8,506 nt of DNA from Eubacteriales bacterium (lineage in GTDB: Bacteria; Bacillota_A; Clostridia; Lachnospirales; Lachnospiraceae). Location: NCBI GenBank assembly GCA_030527765.1, contig JAUNAE010000061.1:4964-13469 (forward strand). The letters run 5' to 3'. Below the pieces are notes generated by a model that had not been told where the DNA came from, did no database searches, and saw nothing but the letters and a program-made list of their open reading frames with translations. Below, one piece after another: positions 5,924 through 8,506 of the stretch (positions are counted from its first letter, which is position 1; the number at the start of each line of letters is the position of its first letter). Made by a program: the position numbers and the translations under genes.

Positions 5924-7441
5924 TCATCCATTTACGTTATAATCTATTTTCAAGAACCTGAAAGAAAATTTATCTGCCTGCACTGTAGCAACGACTTCAT
6001 CCAACAAAAAGAACGAAAGTGTTCTGGTTTCAGAGTCAAATTCCATTCTCTCTGCGTAGAACTCAGGATCCCCAGATGCTGTAGTGTATTCTATATTTCC
6101 AGACGCTTTCTCAATGATTGAATCTTGAAGGTTATAATATCCATACTCCGGGAATGCCACCTCAATCAACTTAGCTTTCCATTTAGATGGCTTAGGTCTC
6201 CTTACTGCAATTATTTTCAACGAACTCTTCAAGGGCTTTAACTGGATCTTTACGATATAGTTGCCAGAGAATGCATTATCTATTGCGACCGGACGTTTTC
6301 CTGAAATACTCTTCCTATCCGCCTGATAATACGGAACATCTCTCGCTTTCTCAAGTTGTTCTTGAATAGAACGAAAAACTTTCTGGTCGCCATAATGACC
6401 TTCCGGCATTCTTTTGCGAATCGCATAATCTGCCTGAGTTAAATAAAACAACGCCCATCGGTCATGACCTTTTTCTGCTTCCAAACTCCCAATGCGTAAT
6501 GCCAAATCTGCTATCTTTCCACCATCTCCCCACAAAAAATCCTTGTAATGATGGTTATAAATCCACTGAATGATATTTTCGCCAGCAAGACTGTTCTGCG
6601 GCACACCCTTTCCTCCAAGGTACATATCTGCCAACTTGTACATGGATTCAATCATACCGCCAGCGGCACCAATAGAATACATCTGAAAAGCTTTCTCATA
6701 TTCTGGAATCTTATCATTGCAGCGACCATAGTAATAAATATACCCAAGGGTATTTGCATAAACAGCTTTTCGTTTTTCACTTGGATTTACATTAAGCAGC
6801 CGCAGCATACAATCTCTGGAAGTAACCCAATCACATTCATATGCCTCATCGCCGCCATAGCATCCATAGCCCTTGCACTCTAGTGCTATAACGTCATCCA
6901 CCTCACACAATTCTTCAACGAACCTGCGATACAGATCCAACTCTTCCTGGCTCTTACCCTTTAGCGCATCATTCAGAAACTGAATATATTTTTGCTTCGC
7001 TGATTTGGGGAAAATGTGTTCTGAGAATGGTTTGTTGATATTAGCTTTGCAACATTCATAAGCTTCCTTCACAAAATCATATTCAAGCAATGCATCCTTT
7101 AATGACATGCCTTGATACTCATCGTAGAAATCCCAGGAAACCAGGATATTCATGTCCTCAATAAAGTAATTGCCACTCTTTAAGCCATCTATTTCAGATT
7201 GATTTTCTGGAAATATATAGATGCCAGAATCCTCTGTCAGAGAAAAATATGCTTTCATAAAGCAATCGAAAAATTCATCTACGACCATATCAGAATTTAA
7301 CATTTTTTCATACAGTACAATCCAATCTTCAAGAGGAACAACACAATCCTGTTCGTTCGGAACATCCGATATAATCTCCTTTAATTTATCCGATGGTAAT
7401 TCCATCCGAATAAAGGCTCTGATATTATCAAGTAAATCCAT
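5924..7441 (-). CDS. Sel1-repeat protein with uncharacterised N- and C-terminal domains
   Basis: A 505-residue protein without signal peptide or membrane segment, so probably cytoplasmic. The centre holds about two Sel1/TPR-like repeats: about 228-261 (ANTLGYIYYYGR, KAFQMYSIGAAGG) and 264-297 (IESMYKLADMYLGGKGVPQN). Their G-Y-x-Y-x-G and A-A-x-G spacing is typical of this helical protein-interaction fold. A third degenerate unit may follow around 308-345. The N-terminal 180 residues are acidic and helical-looking. The C-terminal 120 residues (about 385-505) look beta-rich, with alternating basic and hydrophobic strands, and I do not recognise them. Start ATG 7441 has AGGAG with a 7-base spacer and lies 47 bases after the oxidoreductase stop, so co-transcription is plausible. 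The family usually scaffolds protein complexes; no specific partner can be named. It may be ICE cargo. Confidence 0.8.
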   Translation of the reverse strand: MDLLDNIRAFIRMELPSDKLKEIISDVPNEQDCVVPLEDWIVLYEKMLNSDMVVDEFFDCFMKAYFSLTEDSGIYIFPENQSEIDGLKSGNYFIEDMNILVSWDFYDEYQGMSLKDALLEYDFVKEAYECCKANINKPFSEHIFPKSAKQKYIQFLNDALKGKSQEELDLYRRFVEELCEVDDVIALECKGYGCYGGDEAYECDWVTSRDCMLRLLNVNPSEKRKAVYANTLGYIYYYGRCNDKIPEYEKAFQMYSIGAAGGMIESMYKLADMYLGGKGVPQNSLAGENIIQWIYNHHYKDFLWGDGGKIADLALRIGSLEAEKGHDRWALFYLTQADYAIRKRMPEGHYGDQKVFRSIQEQLEKARDVPYYQADRKSISGKRPVAIDNAFSGNYIVKIQLKPLKSSLKIIAVRRPKPSKWKAKLIEVAFPEYGYYNLQDSIIEKASGNIEYTTASGDPEFYAERMEFDSETRTLSFFLLDEVVATVQADKFSFRFLKIDYNVNG

Positions 7442-7460
7442 TCATTCACTCCTATTCTAA

Positions 7461-7474
7461 AAATCTTTCGATTT
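7461..7474 (-). other. Small GAAA-loop hairpin between oxidoreductase and Sel1 genes
   Basis: In minus-strand RNA, AAAUC and GAUUU pair around a GAAA tetraloop, followed by only two more U residues. The stem is short and AT-rich. It could be a weak processing or attenuation element in the 47-base gap, but it is too weak to be called a terminator. Confidence 0.2.
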
Positions 7475-7488
7475 GTTGCATTCCTATC

Positions 7489-8016
7489 TTATAGATTTCT
7501 GCCAAGCTGATACACTTCTTCAAGTCTTGGTGCATCGGCCATGCTTCCCTTATCAGCCATATTAGGAATTGTTATGATTCCCTTATCTTCCCATTTCAGA
7601 TATCCAGTCATCATTTTATATTGAGCTATTGCTGCAGAATAAACATTGTCCGCTCCTGAATCAAGAAGTAATGCCGTCTTATTGAAATGAAATCCAACCT
7701 TACCTCTTGCGTACATTCTATCAATGACTGTCTTTAACTGAGCTGAAATGTCAAACCAATAAATCGGTGACGCAAACACAACCATATCCGCTTTATCAAT
7801 ACTTTCAAGCACCTTGCTCATATCATCTTTCTGAGAGCAAACACCATCATGTGCAAAACAGTACTTACAGGCGATACAACCATTAATATTCATAGTTGCA
7901 ATCGGCAAAACTTCCGTGATGTGCCCTGCTTCATTAGCACCTTTGCAAAATGCATCTACCATAATCTGCGTATTACCCTGTTTTCTAGGACTACCATTCA
8001 ATATCGTTATCTTCAA
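7489..8016 (-). CDS. Iron-sulfur-flavoprotein-like NAD(P)H oxidoreductase (flavodoxin fold)
   Basis: A 175-residue protein of the NADPH-dependent FMN reductase/flavodoxin-like family. KITILNGSPRKQGNT at residues 2-16 is the phosphate-binding start for FMN. Cysteines 47, 50, 53 and 60 have CX2CX2CX6C spacing followed by KDDM, which fits the cluster motif of archaeal and clostridial iron-sulfur flavoproteins; FASPIYWFDISAQLKTVIDRMY at 81-102 is the second flavin-contact region. It could therefore carry one FMN and one [4Fe-4S] cluster and move electrons, as a dimer in related proteins; the substrate cannot be told. The start is TTG 8016, one base after the GNAT stop, because the flavin-binding segment starts immediately there and no ATG precedes it in frame. 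No clear ribosome binding site is seen, so translation probably depends on the upstream frame. It appears complete at its C-terminus. Confidence 0.85.
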   Translation of the reverse strand: MKITILNGSPRKQGNTQIMVDAFCKGANEAGHITEVLPIATMNINGCIACKYCFAHDGVCSQKDDMSKVLESIDKADMVVFASPIYWFDISAQLKTVIDRMYARGKVGFHFNKTALLLDSGADNVYSAAIAQYKMMTGYLKWEDKGIITIPNMADKGSMADAPRLEEVYQLGRNL

Positions 8017-8017
8017 A

Positions 8018-8506
8018 CTATTTCACCATCACTTTCTCAAATTCAAACATGCCGTCATTATCAGCACCATAAAAATCCTCAGGAGTATTTGGATCAGCAT
8101 GATACGCATTATAGTATTCAACTATATGGAATCTGCATATATTCACATAAAAGTGGATATTTCTCTTTTCAAAGTACGGTGTACATGTTCTCCATACCTT
8201 TGTATCTGGATATAGTTTTTCTATTTCATTCCAGATAAATCTTCCTACACCTTTGCTTTGAATACCATGCTTCACATATAGAAAATCAAGGTGATTATGC
8301 CCGGTCTTTTCATCAATCACAACGGATTGCTCCACCAATGATATTTCTAGCATCATCAACTGCTACATACGCAACAGATCCTTTTGCATTCAATGATTCA
8401 TCAATATCTCTCTCAGGTAATATCTGTTCATTAACATCTGCCTTATAATCACCTTCCACAGCACCGAGCTGAAAAGCTTCTTGCATATCCTTCTTAAAGG
8501 TATCTA
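8018..8506 (-). pseudogene. GNAT family N-acetyltransferase, frameshifted and cut by the window edge
   Basis: Two frames together encode one GNAT protein. The N-terminal part, open to the right edge, includes FKKDMQEAFQLGAVEGDYKA, a segment ILPERDIDESLNAKGSVAYVAVDD and NIIGGAI, then hits TGA at 8313-8315. The C-terminal part continues in the next frame with VVIDEKTGHNHLDFLYV, the acetyl-CoA-loop segment GIQSKGVGRFIW and the tail TPYFEKRNIHFYVN, ending at 8018. The frames join cleanly if one C of the CC at 8324-8325 (minus strand) is removed, so a one-base insertion is the simplest explanation. The tail reads NICRFHIVE where I would expect a Gly-Phe pair (CGF) in this group, which may be further decay. 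No slippery heptamer is present at the join. The product would be a small-molecule or protein acetyltransferase; substrate unknown. A sequencing error cannot be excluded. Confidence 0.75.

Noticed and set aside
8313..8330. Programmed ribosomal frameshift joining the two GNAT halves
   Set aside because: No slippery heptamer or strong downstream structure is visible at the join, and this gene family is not known for frameshifting.
8018..8359. 113-residue frame read as an intact small acetyltransferase
   Set aside because: Its first residues are a shadow of the true N-terminal frame; family similarity starts only at VVIDEKTG, and the missing half lies in the neighbouring frame upstream.

Overview
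The window looks like part of an integrative conjugative element (ICE/CTn type) from a Gram-positive gut Clostridia bacterium, most likely of the Lachnospiraceae kind. The evidence is protein-family content recognised by reading: a topoisomerase III, a YodL/DUF4316 protein, a TTRAP protein, the N-terminal part of the very large SNF2 helicase/N6-methylase protein of such elements, and TnpV. Strong AGGAGG-type ribosome binding sites and moderate to low G+C agree. Every gene I accept is on the minus strand, so transcription runs from high to low coordinates.

Region 1, 8506 to 5924 (accessory module): a GNAT acetyltransferase gene split by a one-base frameshift and running off the right edge, then a small iron-sulfur-flavoprotein-like oxidoreductase starting at TTG, then a 505-residue Sel1-repeat protein. 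These look like passenger genes, and parts are visibly more AT-rich than the conjugation core. Nothing links them functionally to conjugation.

Region 2, 5923 to 5678 (leader): about 246 bases without a normal gene, lying just upstream of the topoisomerase gene. It holds a 14-bp terminator-like hairpin whose 3' arm can alternatively pair with a perfect upstream 10-bp arm, a possible 16-codon leader ORF over that upstream arm, a 10-bp palindrome and a weak promoter candidate. Together they resemble a transcription attenuator controlling the operon below.

Region 3, 5677 to 1 (element core operon): topoisomerase III, a two-part conserved element protein, a small conserved protein, a YodL/DUF4316 protein, TTRAP, and the first 635 residues of the giant helicase/methylase protein, which continues past the left edge. 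Adjacent genes overlap by 1 to 11 bases or are 13 bases apart, so the set is very probably one translationally coupled operon for DNA processing during transfer.

The most unusual feature is a complete tnpV gene with its own ribosome binding site, nested in the +1 frame inside the helicase/methylase gene. Both frames are open through the whole overlap. I saw no tRNA, rRNA, CRISPR array, attachment site or oriT that I could support.
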